DNA from: Nocardioides carbamazepini
GTDB taxonomy: Bacteria; Actinomycetota; Actinomycetes; Propionibacteriales; Nocardioidaceae
Length of the DNA: 64,000 nucleotides
Direction of reading: 5' to 3'
Assembly: GCF_024614185.1 (NCBI RefSeq)
Contig: NZ_JAHTLF010000024.1
Coordinates: 165,745-229,744, forward strand
The translations under genes were made by a program, and so were the position numbers. Below the pieces are notes generated by a model. It was not told where the DNA came from and made no database searches. It worked only from the letters and a program-made list of their open reading frames with translations. The first letter of the stretch is position 1. Each line of letters starts with the position of its first letter. Positions 24,340 to 32,923 of this stretch are shown in pieces.

Positions 24340-24999
24340 GTGGTGACCGAGCAGTTCAACCTCGACGAGCCCCGACCGCGCGGCGTACGACTCCCGCGGC
24401 GCGAGCGGCGCGCACAGCTGCTCGCCGCGGCGCTGGAGGTCTTCGTCGCGCAGGGCTACCACGCCGCGGCGATGGACGACATCGCCGAACGGGCCGGGGT
24501 GTCCAAGCCCGTGCTCTACCAGCACTTCCCGGGCAAGCTCGAGCTCTACCTCGCCATCCTCGACGTCGCCTGCGACTCGATCATCGCCAACTGCCGCCGC
24601 GCCCTGGAGTCCACCCAGGACAACAAGCAGCGGGTGGCGGCCGCGATCGACGCGTTCTACGCGTACGTCGGCCACGACACCGGCGCGTTCCGGCTGGTCT
24701 TCGAGTCCGACCTCACCAACGAGCCCGCGGTCCGCGGCCACGTCGACCGGGTCACGACCGAGTGCGCCGCGATGATCGCCGCCGTGATCGAGGACGACAC
24801 CGCGCTCCCGGCCGCCGCGTCGCAGCTGCTCGCGGTCTCGCTGGTGGGAATGGCCCAGGTCAGCGCCCGGTTCTGGCTCACCGAGACCGACGGCGCCATG
24901 GCGGGCCTGACCCGCGACGACGCCACCGCCCTGGTGGCGGGCCTGGCCTGGCGCGGCATCCGGGGGTATCCGCTCACGGAGGACCACACCGAGGTCTGA
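24340..24999 (+). CDS. TetR/AcrR-family regulator
   Basis: 219 aa. Seen: a TetR helix-turn-helix at about residues 20-65 (RRAQLLAAALEVFVAQGYHAAAMDDIAERAGVSKPVLYQHF in two parts) and an all-helical ligand and dimer domain. TAGGCT (24327-24332) ends 7 nt before GTG 24340, so I use this start rather than GTG 24343; the message would be leaderless. The gene is divergent from moeZ and 49 nt upstream of DUF3107 on the same strand. In related genomes this TetR neighbours DUF3107 and the moeZ-adnAB block; its ligand is unknown. Confidence 0.88.
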   Translation: MVTEQFNLDEPRPRGVRLPRRERRAQLLAAALEVFVAQGYHAAAMDDIAERAGVSKPVLYQHFPGKLELYLAILDVACDSIIANCRRALESTQDNKQRVAAAIDAFYAYVGHDTGAFRLVFESDLTNEPAVRGHVDRVTTECAAMIAAVIEDDTALPAAASQLLAVSLVGMAQVSARFWLTETDGAMAGLTRDDATALVAGLAWRGIRGYPLTEDHTEV

Positions 25000-25048
25000 G
25001 GCGGGCCTGACTAGGCTTGCGCCATCCCCACGAACGAGGAGTGTGACC

Positions 25049-25279
25049 ATGACCGTCGAGGTCAAGATCGGTGTGCAGAACACCGCCCGGGAGCTCGTGA
25101 TCGAGACCGACGAGTCCCACGAGTCCGTCGCGAAGCAGGTGGCCGACGCGATCGCGACCGCCGACGGTGTGGTCACCCTGACCGACACCAAGGGCAAGGT
25201 GACCATCGTGCCGACCGCCAAGCTGGCCTACGTCGAGATCGGGCGCAGCACCAGCGGCCAGGTGGGCTTCCTGCGCTGA
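25049..25279 (+). CDS. DUF3107 family protein
   Basis: 76 aa, the standard length of this actinobacteria-specific family. Seen: MTVEVKIGVQNTARELVIET at the start, then an ATADGVVTLTDTKGKVTIVPT beta-rich middle and GRSTSGQVGFLR at the end. Function unknown. GAGGAG at 25036-25041 fits the ATG. A TAGGCT at 25012-25017 would give a short leader of about 25 nt. It lies between the TetR gene and a PP2C gene. Confidence 0.88.
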   Translation: MTVEVKIGVQNTARELVIETDESHESVAKQVADAIATADGVVTLTDTKGKVTIVPTAKLAYVEIGRSTSGQVGFLR

Positions 25280-25287
25280 GGCTCCCC

Positions 25288-25315
25288 GGGAACTCCGGCG
25301 CCCCTCCCGGGCGTT
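25288..25315 (+). promoter_or_regulatory. SigR/SigH-type promoter upstream of PP2C
   Basis: GGGAAC (25288-25293), 19 nt, GTT (25313-25315). Within the accepted spacing range, but one nt longer than the other two sites, so less certain. Confidence 0.45.
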
Positions 25316-25344
25316 GAACAAGCACGATCCGGGAGGTGAGTGCC

Positions 25345-26154
25345 GTGCTCCAGTTCCGCTTCGCTGCGCACAGCGAGACCGGCCGGGTGCGCACGAACAA
25401 CGAGGACGCCGGGTTCGCCGGGCCCTATCTGCTGTGCGTCGCCGACGGGGTCGGCGGCGCCGAGGCCGGTGAGGTCGCCTCCGCCACGACGACGTACGTC
25501 GTCAGCGCCCGAGCTCTCGCGCACCCCGGTCACGAGCCGGCCCGTCTGCTCGGCGCGGCCGCGCGCGAGGCGCACGCCCAGCTCGCCGCCGGGATCGCGG
25601 CCGACCCGCGCCGCACCGGGATGGCGACGACGCTGACCGCCGTCCTGACCGACGGGATCCACACCGCGCTCGCCCATGTCGGCGACTCGCGCGCCTACCT
25701 GCTGCGCGACGGCGAGCTCAGCCAGCTCTCCCACGACCAGACGCTGGTCCAGGCGATGGTCGACGGCGGCCGGCTCACGCCCGCGGAGGCGGCGGCCTCG
25801 CCGTACCGCAACGTCGTGCTGCAGGCGGTCGACGGCGAGCACGTCCCCGACCCCGACGTGATCCTGCTGGACCTGCGCCCCGGCGACCGGCTGCTGCTGT
25901 GCAGCGACGGGATCAGCGACGTGCTCTCCCCCGCCGCGATCGGCCGCACCCTCGGCCTCCCCGGCCCGAGCTCGGCGGTCGACCGGCTGGTGCTGGACGC
26001 CCTCGACGGCGGGAGCCGCGACAACGTGACCGCGATCGTCGCGGACGTCGTCGACGCGCCCGCGATCGCGGCCAACGGGCTGGTCCTCGGGGCGGGGTTC
26101 GACCTGGCCAACGTGGTCGACCCGGCCGCCGTTCGTCCGTTGCGCTCGGCCTGA
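25345..26154 (+). CDS. PP2C-family serine/threonine phosphatase
   Basis: 269 aa. Seen: the PP2C metal motifs in order, TNNEDAGFAG near residue 17, VADGVGGAEAGE, ALAHVGDSRAYLLRDG, SHDQTLVQAMVDGG, LLLCSDGISDVL and GSRDNVTAIVADV. The full set of Asp ligands suggests an active Mn/Mg phosphatase, soluble and without membrane segments. GGGAGG at 25331-25336 fits GTG 25345; GTG 25336 is an in-frame alternative. The likely partner kinase is not adjacent. Confidence 0.9.
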   Translation: MLQFRFAAHSETGRVRTNNEDAGFAGPYLLCVADGVGGAEAGEVASATTTYVVSARALAHPGHEPARLLGAAAREAHAQLAAGIAADPRRTGMATTLTAVLTDGIHTALAHVGDSRAYLLRDGELSQLSHDQTLVQAMVDGGRLTPAEAAASPYRNVVLQAVDGEHVPDPDVILLDLRPGDRLLLCSDGISDVLSPAAIGRTLGLPGPSSAVDRLVLDALDGGSRDNVTAIVADVVDAPAIAANGLVLGAGFDLANVVDPAAVRPLRSA

Positions 26155-26180
26155 CCCCGATCCGGTCCTACACTGGACGG

Positions 26181-26552
26181 GTGAGCGCGAAGCGGTCGTA
26201 CGAGTACGCGCGCCTGTGGGTGCCGTTGTACGACGCCGCCGCGCTCGCCGTGACCCGGCCGGTCTACCTGATCGAGGCCGCCGACGGGTTCGAAGGCGTC
26301 GCCGCCGAGAAGAACACCACCCTGATGGGACTGTTCAACGAGCTCGGCCGGGCCGGCTGGCGCATCGACGCGACGGCGCAGCGGGTGGACCACCCGCTGC
26401 CGGAGTTCCAGATGCTCATCGACGCCACGCTCGACGAGGCCGACCACGCCGTCTCCCCCGACCAGGTGGCACACGCGGTCGGCTCGGGCGGTGACCCGGC
26501 GGGCGCGGTGACGCAGTTCGACGTCTACGCCATGCGCCGGCGCGTGGACTGA
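26181..26552 (+). CDS. Conserved hypothetical protein, unknown family
   Basis: 123 aa. It begins MSAKRSYEYARLWVPLYDAA and contains FEGVAAEKNTTLMGLFNELGRAGWRIDATAQRV, which looks like a soluble alpha/beta protein. No motif I recognise. The GTG start lies 6 nt after TACACT (26169-26174), a good leaderless promoter, so I treat it as a real gene. It is followed by a repeat-rich non-coding stretch. Confidence 0.65.
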   Translation: MSAKRSYEYARLWVPLYDAAALAVTRPVYLIEAADGFEGVAAEKNTTLMGLFNELGRAGWRIDATAQRVDHPLPEFQMLIDATLDEADHAVSPDQVAHAVGSGGDPAGAVTQFDVYAMRRRVD

Positions 26553-26802
26553 CGATCGGGGCCACGCTCGCGCCCTCCAACACCCGGCGGCTACGACACG
26601 AACGCCGGGCGCGGAGGCGTAGGAAGCGACGAAGGAGCGACCGGAGCCGACGAAGGACGGCGCTTCGCGTCGTGCCGCAGTCGTGCCGCCAGGCCGAGGT
26701 TGGGCCTACGAAGGCCAACCGCGGGCGCGGCAGCGCGGCGCGACGAAGGAGCGACGCGCTCGCGCCATCAAACTCAGCACGACCTGCGACACGCTCGCGC
26801 CA
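26553..26802. repeat. Repeat-rich intergenic stretch
   Basis: 250 nt without a gene. GCGACGAAGGAGCGAC occurs twice (26626-26641 and 26740-26755). The second is joined directly to copy 2 of the 24-nt element (26754-26777), and a diverged copy (26791-26810) overlaps the stop of the downstream ligD polymerase gene. The pattern looks like decayed copies of a dispersed element. Confidence 0.55.
26754..26777. repeat. 24-nt intergenic repeat, copy 2
   Basis: Identical to 22946-22969 over 24 nt. It follows the second copy of GCGACGAAGGAGCGAC and precedes a diverged copy (26791-26810) that contains the ligD polymerase stop codon. Confidence 0.7.
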
Positions 26803-27723
26803 TCAGACTCCGAACAGGTCGCCGTACTCCTCGACGCGCCCCAGCACCTGTGCAGGCGTGAACTGGTCGAGGCCGAGCGGGTCCTCGGCACCCTCGGCGA
26901 CCTCGTCCCAGCCGATCGGCGTGGCGACCTGGGGACGCGGCGTACCCCGCAGGGAGTACGGCGCCACAGTGGTCTTCGAGCCGGCGTTCTGCGACCAGTC
27001 GAGGAAGACCTTCCCGCGCCGCCGGGCCTTGGTCATGGTGGCGGTGACCAGCTGAGGGTGAGCAGCCTGGAGCTCCTCGGCGATCTCCTTCGCGAGCTCG
27101 CTGGTCTCGGCCGAGGGCAGCGGCTCAGACAGGGGTGCGTAGAGGTGGAGGCCCTTGCTGCCGCTCGTGACCGCCACCGCGTCGAGGTCGCGCGCGGCGA
27201 GCGCCTCCTGCACGTGCAGCGCGACCTGGCAGCACTCGTGCAACCCGGCGGGCTCCCCCGGGTCGAGGTCGATGACCAGCCGGTCCGCGCCGACCGGCTC
27301 GTCGTCCGCGTCGACGGTCCACTGGTGGACGTGGAGCTCGAGGGCGGCGAGGTTGACCGCCCAGACCAGCGTCGGGAGGTCCTCGATGATCGGGAAGACC
27401 AGCGTGTCGCCATGCCGGCTCGGCCCGCGGCTGCCCGTCGTGGGCACCTCGGCGGTGCGCACCCAGCTCGGCGTGCCCCGCGGCGCGTTCTTCTCGAAGA
27501 AGCTCAGGTCGCCGACGCCGTGCGGCCAGCGGATCCGGGTCACGGGACGCCCCACGAGGTGCGGCAGGAGCGCCGGGGCGACCCGGACGTAGTAGTCGAG
27601 CACCTCGCCCTTCGTGGTACCGGTGCTCGGGTAGAGCACCTTCTCGAGGTTGGTGAGACGCAGGGTGCGGCCCTCCACGTCGACGTGGACCTCGGTCTGC
27701 GGGTGGTCCCCCTGCTTCGCCAT
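26803..27723 (-). CDS. ligD: LigD-type polymerase/primase (NHEJ)
   Basis: 306 aa, a stand-alone LigD polymerase domain that fills and extends ends during non-homologous end joining. Seen: LRLTNLEKVLYP near the start, ALELHVHQWTVD, RLVIDLDPG with the catalytic Asp pair, SGSKGLHLYAPL and GKVFLDWSQN. The set matches the archaeo-eukaryotic primase-like LigD polymerase. Its ATG overlaps the ligase stop (ATGA), so the two are translationally coupled. Its own stop lies inside an intergenic repeat. Confidence 0.92.
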   Translation of the reverse strand: MAKQGDHPQTEVHVDVEGRTLRLTNLEKVLYPSTGTTKGEVLDYYVRVAPALLPHLVGRPVTRIRWPHGVGDLSFFEKNAPRGTPSWVRTAEVPTTGSRGPSRHGDTLVFPIIEDLPTLVWAVNLAALELHVHQWTVDADDEPVGADRLVIDLDPGEPAGLHECCQVALHVQEALAARDLDAVAVTSGSKGLHLYAPLSEPLPSAETSELAKEIAEELQAAHPQLVTATMTKARRRGKVFLDWSQNAGSKTTVAPYSLRGTPRPQVATPIGWDEVAEGAEDPLGLDQFTPAQVLGRVEEYGDLFGV

Positions 27724-28661
27724 CAGAGATCCTCCGGGGTGAGGTCCGTGCGCACGCCGCGGTACGACGGCTGCCGCAGCCGCTCGTAGCCGACCCCGTG
27801 GGTGTCCACGTCGACCACCACGACCGGCTCCACCCAGATCGTGCCCTCCGCGTCGACGCGGGGCAGCTCGTCGCCGAACGGGCTGGTCGCGCGGGTCAGC
27901 GACACGAGCAGCTCGGCCAGGACCCGGGACTGCTTCGGCCCGATCCCGCTGCCGACCCGGCCACGGAAGGCCAGCCCGTCGGCCGTCGGCTCCCCCACCA
28001 GCAGCGCGGCCAGCCGGTCGCTCGTGCCGACCTGGGGCCGCCAGCCACCCACCACGAACGAGCCGCGGTAGCGGTGCGGGAGCTTCAGCCAGTGCTGGCT
28101 GCGCTCACCGGGTCGGTAGACCGAGTCGCGCCGCTTGCTGACGATCCCCTCCAGCCCCTGCGCCCGGGTCGCCTCGTGGAGCATCTCGCCGTCGTCGTAC
28201 TCGACCGGGACCTGCCAGCCCGACCTGGTCAGGTCGAGATCGGCGAGCCGGCGGCGGCGCTCGTGCAGCGGCAGCCCGCACAGGTCGTCCCCGTCGAGGT
28301 GGAGCAGGTCGAAGACCATGTAGGTCGCCGGGACGCGCGCGGCCAGGCGAGCCACCGCCGTGGGGTTGCGGACGTGCATCCGCTCGGCAAGGACCCGGAA
28401 GTCGGGCACGCCACGCTGGTTGAGCGCGATGATCTCGCCGTCGACCACCACGTCCTCGATCCTCGCGGGCGGCGTGACCAGCTCGGGCCAGGCCGCACCG
28501 ATCCGGTTGCCGTTGCGGCTGGTCAGGGTCACCGCACCCGACGCCACCGAGCCGATCGCGCGGACGCCGTCCCACTTGACCTCGTGACACCACTCCTCAC
28601 CGCGCGGCACGTGGGTGCCGGGCGTGGCGAGCATCGGCCGGAGTGGTCGGGGGTCGGGCAC
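27723..28661 (-). CDS. ATP-dependent DNA ligase of the NHEJ pathway (LigD ligase domain)
   Basis: 312 aa. Seen: the nucleotidyl-transfer motif EVKWDGVRAIG (Lys adenylation site), VVDGEIIAL, TYMVFDLLHL, EGIVSKRRDSVY and a C-terminal OB-fold region with PRVDAEGTIWVEPV. No polymerase or phosphoesterase domain is fused, so LigD is split here. I start at GTG 28661 because CATGAT lies 6 nt upstream on the minus strand and the conserved region starts directly after (VPDPRPLRPMLATPG). It is divergent from ku with a 49-nt gap. Confidence 0.9.
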   Translation of the reverse strand: MPDPRPLRPMLATPGTHVPRGEEWCHEVKWDGVRAIGSVASGAVTLTSRNGNRIGAAWPELVTPPARIEDVVVDGEIIALNQRGVPDFRVLAERMHVRNPTAVARLAARVPATYMVFDLLHLDGDDLCGLPLHERRRRLADLDLTRSGWQVPVEYDDGEMLHEATRAQGLEGIVSKRRDSVYRPGERSQHWLKLPHRYRGSFVVGGWRPQVGTSDRLAALLVGEPTADGLAFRGRVGSGIGPKQSRVLAELLVSLTRATSPFGDELPRVDAEGTIWVEPVVVVDVDTHGVGYERLRQPSYRGVRTDLTPEDL

Positions 28662-28710
28662 CAGCCCATCATGCCGGGCAAGGGGGGCTGCCAGCGCGTA
28701 GGCTCGTCCC
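28662..28710. promoter_or_regulatory. Divergent leaderless promoters of the NHEJ locus
   Basis: Plus strand: TAGGCT 28699-28704, 6 nt before the ku ATG. Minus strand: CATGAT 28668-28673, 6 nt before the ligase GTG. The two -10 elements are only 25 nt apart, so each -35 lies close to or inside the other unit. Confidence 0.55.
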
Positions 28711-29622
28711 ATGCGTGCGATCTGGAAGGGTGCCGTCTCGTTCGGCCTCGTCAGCGTCCCGGTCAAGCTCTACAGCGCGACCGAGAGCCACGACGTCTCG
28801 TTCCGGCAGGTGCACGCCAAGGACGGCGGCCGGATCAAGTACCAGCGGATCTGCGCGATCGACGGCGAGGAGGTGCCGTACTCCGACATCGCGAAGGGGT
28901 ACGAGACCGAGGACGGCGAGATGGTCATCCTCACCGAGGACGACCTGGCCAACCTGCCGACGACGTCGTCGCGGGAGATCGCGGTCGAGAAGTTCGTGCC
29001 GAGCGACCAGATCGACCCGCTGCTCTTCGAGAAGTCCTACTACCTGGAGCCGGAGGGGACCGGCGCCAAGCCGTACGCGCTGCTGCGCCAGGCCCTCCTC
29101 GACGCCGACCGGATGGCCGTGGTCACCGTGGCGCTGCGCCAGCGGGTCACCACCGCGGTGCTGCGGGTGCGCGACGACGTGATCGTGCTGCAGACGATGA
29201 TGTGGCCCGACGAGATCCGCACGCCCGACTTCAGCGTCGAGAGCGGCGAGGTCAAGGACGCCGAGGTCAAGATGGCCCACATGCTCGTCGAGACGCTGTC
29301 GGGCGACTTCGACCCGGCCGAGTTCAGCGACGACTACGCCGACGCGGTCGAGGCCGTCGTCAAGACGAAGATCGAGGGCGGCGAGGTGCAGCGCACCGAG
29401 ACGTCGGCCAAGACCGGCGGCGAGGTCGTCGACCTGCTGGCCGCGCTGCAGCGCTCCGTCGAGGCGGCCAAGACGTCGCGCGGAGAGGCCGAGGAGAAGC
29501 CGGCCACCAAGAAGACAGCCGCCAAGAAGACCGCTGCGAAGAAGACCGCCAAGAAGACCACCGCCAAGAAGTCGGCCGCCAAGAAGACCACGAAGAAGGC
29601 GGCGGCGAAGAAGGCCAGCTGA
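28711..29622 (+). CDS. ku: Ku protein (NHEJ DNA-end binding)
   Basis: 303 aa. Bacterial Ku forms a homodimeric ring on DNA ends and recruits LigD. Seen: MRAIWKGAVSFGLVSVPVKL at the start (canonical), ICAIDGEEVPYSDIAKGYE, and the core beta-barrel to about residue 255. The tail (about 262-303) is a Lys/Ala/Thr repeat (AAKKT units), a typical DNA-binding extension. The leaderless start at 28711 follows TAGGCT by 6 nt. It faces the split ligD genes, which completes a two-component NHEJ set. Confidence 0.96.
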   Translation: MRAIWKGAVSFGLVSVPVKLYSATESHDVSFRQVHAKDGGRIKYQRICAIDGEEVPYSDIAKGYETEDGEMVILTEDDLANLPTTSSREIAVEKFVPSDQIDPLLFEKSYYLEPEGTGAKPYALLRQALLDADRMAVVTVALRQRVTTAVLRVRDDVIVLQTMMWPDEIRTPDFSVESGEVKDAEVKMAHMLVETLSGDFDPAEFSDDYADAVEAVVKTKIEGGEVQRTETSAKTGGEVVDLLAALQRSVEAAKTSRGEAEEKPATKKTAAKKTAAKKTAKKTTAKKSAAKKTTKKAAAKKAS

Positions 29623-29761
29623 CTTCTGTCGTCGGATCCCACGGTCCTCGTTCGTCACCATCGGAGCCGTTGGTTCTCCACACCCGCTGATCCGGTTTCG
29701 CCTGTCCCCAGGCGGGTTTCCGGTGCTTTGAAGTGTCGCGGGTGGGTGGGAGGATCCAGTC

Positions 29762-31066
29762 ATGGATCTCGGAACCACGACTCGCACGACAGCCTCGCTG
29801 CTGTCGCGGCTGGGTGCTGGGGTCGAGGCCCGCAACCAGCTCCTCGTCGAGGAGTGGGCCGGAATCGTGGAATGGGCCGGCGACCACATCGTCGACAGCC
29901 CCGAGGGCGCGGCGACGATCACCGAGGGGTACCTCGACACCGGGGTCCCGATCGCCGGAGCGGGTGCGCCGTTGGTGTCGGAGTTCGCGTTGATGGAGCT
30001 CATCGCCGTCCTCGGCCGCACCCCGGACGGTGGACGGGCGTATGTGGGGCGGGTGATCGAGTGCGCCTGGCGCCTCCCCCACGTCTACGCCGCCGTGGTC
30101 GCGGGCCGGTTGGCGCCGTGGCGGGCCGAACGGATCGCCGACCTCACCCGCCCCCTCTCAGCCGACGCGGCCGCGTTCGTCGATCGGCAGCTCTTCGATG
30201 CCTCCGGCGTCGGGTGGGCCCAGCTCGAACGACTCGTCGCCGAAGCGGTGATCCGGTTCGACCCCAAACAGGCCGAAGCCGAACGACAGGCCGCGGCCGA
30301 CCGGCGACGGTTCGACCTCAGCGGAGTCGACGAGCACGGCCTGGTCCACCTCGACGCCCTCATGGACGCCGCCGACGGACACGACCTGAACCAAGCAGTC
30401 GCCCGACGAGCCGAGACCCTCGCGAAGCTCGGTGACGACTCGACGCTCGATGTGCGCCGCTCCAAGGCCGCCGCCGAGCTCGCCCGCCACGACCTCGCCC
30501 TGGACCTGCTGATCCCCGACCCCGACACCGAAGAGATCATCACCACCGTCCCCGGCCGCAAGGTCATCCTCAACGTCCACATCACCGACACCACTCTGGC
30601 CGGGGACAATCCGTTCGCGAACCCGGTGGGTCGGTGGGAGGAGGGCCGCTGCCCCATCACCTCGGCCCAGATCCGGGAATGGCTGCGGACCAAGGACACC
30701 ACGATCATCGTGCGACCGGTCATCGACCTCGCCGACCACCTCCCCGTCGACTCGTATGAGATCCCCGACCGTCACCGCACCCGCGTGATCCTGCGGGACC
30801 ACGCCTGTCGGTTCCCCCACTGCACCCGACCTGCGCAACGTTGCGACGTCGACCACGCCCGACCCTACGGTCAGGGCGGACCGACCTGTCCGTGCAACGA
30901 GGTCGCGTTGTGCCGGCGCCACCATCGGGCGAAGACCCACTCCACCTGGCACTACGACATCGTCATGCCCGGGTCCTATGTGTGGACCAGCCCCGCCGGG
31001 TTCCGGTTCCGCGTCGACCACCACGGCACCCACCCCATCCACGCCGGACACCCGCCGGACGAGTAG
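29762..31066 (+). CDS. DUF222/13E12-type HNH endonuclease
   Basis: 434 aa. Seen: an N-terminal DUF222 helical domain (ELIAVLGRTPDGGRAYVGRV, WRAERIADLTRPLSADAAAF) and a C-terminal HNH domain (about 345-395) with CRFPHC, CDVDHARPYGQGG, and NEVALCRRHHRAKTH, retaining the Cys zinc ligands and the catalytic His/Asn/His. This family is widespread and often multi-copy in Actinobacteria; it behaves like a selfish or repeat family and its target is unknown. A small hairpin, CGCCTG-TCCC-CAGGCG (29699-29714), lies upstream, and GGGAGG precedes the ATG. GC and codon use resemble the neighbours. Confidence 0.88.
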   Translation: MDLGTTTRTTASLLSRLGAGVEARNQLLVEEWAGIVEWAGDHIVDSPEGAATITEGYLDTGVPIAGAGAPLVSEFALMELIAVLGRTPDGGRAYVGRVIECAWRLPHVYAAVVAGRLAPWRAERIADLTRPLSADAAAFVDRQLFDASGVGWAQLERLVAEAVIRFDPKQAEAERQAAADRRRFDLSGVDEHGLVHLDALMDAADGHDLNQAVARRAETLAKLGDDSTLDVRRSKAAAELARHDLALDLLIPDPDTEEIITTVPGRKVILNVHITDTTLAGDNPFANPVGRWEEGRCPITSAQIREWLRTKDTTIIVRPVIDLADHLPVDSYEIPDRHRTRVILRDHACRFPHCTRPAQRCDVDHARPYGQGGPTCPCNEVALCRRHHRAKTHSTWHYDIVMPGSYVWTSPAGFRFRVDHHGTHPIHAGHPPDE

Positions 31067-31137
31067 CGACCCCGCCCCACACCCCGCGACCTCGATCGCC
31101 GCGGGGGTACAGGCACGTCAGGAGGCGTCGACGCCGG

Positions 31138-31494
31138 TCAGTCGGTCTCGGCCACCGCACGTGGCGGCGTGGCCGCCACGACGTCGTACTCCTCGGCCGG
31201 CACGACCACCAAGGTGGCGCCGGTGACGGGCGGACCGCACCGGACCAGGCTCCGTCGCTCGATCGGATACTCGGTGACCCACTCGTCGTCGGCATAGGTG
31301 CCGAACTGGCTGCCGCTGTCGACCAGCACCCAGCCGTAGTCGCTGGCTCGCAGCTCGGCGTGCTGGCGCGACACCGAGCCGGCCGTCAGCACGACGTCGG
31401 ACTCGATCGCCCGGCCGATCCGGTAGACGTCCTTGCCGTCGAGGCGCAGGACCCGGCCGTCGACCTCCACCACGAGGCCGGACCCGCGGCTCAC
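31138..31494 (-). CDS. FHA-domain protein
   Basis: 118 aa, a stand-alone FHA fold that binds phosphothreonine. Seen: VYRIGRAIESDVVL with the GR pair, TAGSVSRQHAEL with SxxH, and the loop DSGSQFGTYADD where most FHA domains have SxNGT. The Asn is replaced, which may alter specificity. The GTG start at 31494 overlaps the stop of the kinase gene (GTGA), so it is coupled to the kinase and may read its autophosphorylation. Confidence 0.85.
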   Translation of the reverse strand: MSRGSGLVVEVDGRVLRLDGKDVYRIGRAIESDVVLTAGSVSRQHAELRASDYGWVLVDSGSQFGTYADDEWVTEYPIERRSLVRCGPPVTGATLVVVPAEEYDVVAATPPRAVAETD

Positions 31495-32810
31495 TCCGGC
31501 CCGCCCGATGCGGGGCGGCGGACCTGGACCGTGGCGTTACGGATCTGGATCCGCGCGCCGGCGACGAGCTCGATGGTGCGGTCCGGCTCCAGCAGGAAGT
31601 TCTGGCCACCCGGGTAGGCGACCGGCCAGGAGAAGTCGGAGGCGTTGTGCAGCCCCCACCGATCGGGGGCGTCGGGGTGGCGGCGGGCCTGGGCGAGCAC
31701 CTGCGGATGGTCCACCCCGGAGGTCAGGTGGTCGGAGCGGATCGTGGCCTGCGGGCCGACGGCGACCGTGCGCCGTCCCACGTCGAGGAGGTACGGCGGA
31801 CGCACCTGGGTGCCGTCCTGCCAGCAGGTCACGCTGTCCTCCGTCGCGCTCCAGAAGTTGGTGGTGCCGCAGGTGGGGCACGCCAGCATCCCGTCGCGGA
31901 GCCGGTCGAGGGCCTTGATCCACTGGCCCTCCGTGATCCGGGCACCCGGGTTGTCCATGCCGTCGACGAACGCCTGGACGAACAGGTCGCGCAGGAACTG
32001 CGGGTAGATGCTCCAGTACTGCTGCACGATCCGGGCCGGCCGGTTCGCGGCACGGGTGGGATGCATGCAGAACAGCGGATCCGTGCCGAAGTGGGTCATC
32101 AGCCAGTCGGCGTCGCGCATGCCCGCGTCGGTGCGCTCGCCCTCGAGCGGGTGGCCCAGGAACAGGGAGTAGAAGAGCAGCACGGCCAGCGAGTGCCGGT
32201 CGGTGTCGGTGTTGGGGAGCGTGCGGTAGGTCGTGTCGCGGACCACCTCGGGCGCCATGAAGTACGGCGTGCCGAGCACCCGGCCGGTCCCGTTGTCGAT
32301 GCCGACGTTGTCGTTGTCGCAGATCAGCACGTCGCCGTTGCCGGGGTCGAAGAACACGTTGCCGAAGGAGATGTCGCGGTAGCACAGGCCCCGCGCGTGC
32401 AGCCGGAGGAAGCTGTAGCTGAGCTGGCGGCACAGCTCGATGATCGAGGCGAAGGACACGTCGAGCGCCTTGCCGTCGCGGTCGGCGTTGAGGAGCAGGT
32501 AGCTGAGCTCCAGGAAGCGCGGGTGGCGCAGGTGCATCACGTAGCCGAAGCTCGGCTCGGTGCCGACCCGCGCCATGCTCAGGGGCCACAGGAACCGCTG
32601 GTGCGGTGAGCCGATCTCGACGAGCTGCTGCATCTCGTCGTACTGGCGGGCGGTGGCGCTCTCGGGCTTGTACCACTTCAGGGCGAGCGGCTCGCCGGCG
32701 TCGCGGCGCACCTCGAAGACGTAGCCCTGTCCGCCCTGGCCGAGCAACGACGTCACCCAGGCGCGCCCCAACGGCCCGAGGTCGACCTCGACGCCCTCTG
32801 CCAGCACCAT
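31491..32810 (-). CDS. Protein kinase with C-terminal zinc ribbon (TerY-P triad type)
   Basis: 439 aa, soluble. Seen: glycine loop GQGGQG (24-29), Lys45 in LALKWYK, the catalytic loop YRDISFGN (Asp146, Asn151), and CDNDN (164-168) where most kinases have DFG; the metal-binding Asp165 is kept. A zinc-ribbon-like CPTCG with a later Cys (TCW) lies at about residue 310, then a beta-rich C-terminal part. A kinase with such a ribbon next to a vWA gene and a PP2C gene is the described TerY-P triad. ATG 32810 has GGAGG 11 nt upstream. It is divergent from the vWA gene. Confidence 0.82.
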   Translation of the reverse strand: MVLAEGVEVDLGPLGRAWVTSLLGQGGQGYVFEVRRDAGEPLALKWYKPESATARQYDEMQQLVEIGSPHQRFLWPLSMARVGTEPSFGYVMHLRHPRFLELSYLLLNADRDGKALDVSFASIIELCRQLSYSFLRLHARGLCYRDISFGNVFFDPGNGDVLICDNDNVGIDNGTGRVLGTPYFMAPEVVRDTTYRTLPNTDTDRHSLAVLLFYSLFLGHPLEGERTDAGMRDADWLMTHFGTDPLFCMHPTRAANRPARIVQQYWSIYPQFLRDLFVQAFVDGMDNPGARITEGQWIKALDRLRDGMLACPTCGTTNFWSATEDSVTCWQDGTQVRPPYLLDVGRRTVAVGPQATIRSDHLTSGVDHPQVLAQARRHPDAPDRWGLHNASDFSWPVAYPGGQNFLLEPDRTIELVAGARIQIRNATVQVRRPASGGPE

Positions 32811-32923
32811 GGCTGTGCCCGACCTCCGTACTCGCATTAGTGGACTCGTGACAGGCTATAACCTGAGCTGTTGGGGAAGGGTTGAAACCCGATGGCTTCG
32901 CAGACCGGAGGAAGGAGGCCGCG

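Noticed and set aside
26278..26300. GGTTCGAA as a tRNA T-loop
   Set aside because: Lies in a protein-coding frame and no cloverleaf can be built around it.
29497..29620. Short tandem repeats that could suggest a CRISPR or VNTR
   Set aside because: They encode the AAKKT-type basic tail of Ku and have no spacer structure.
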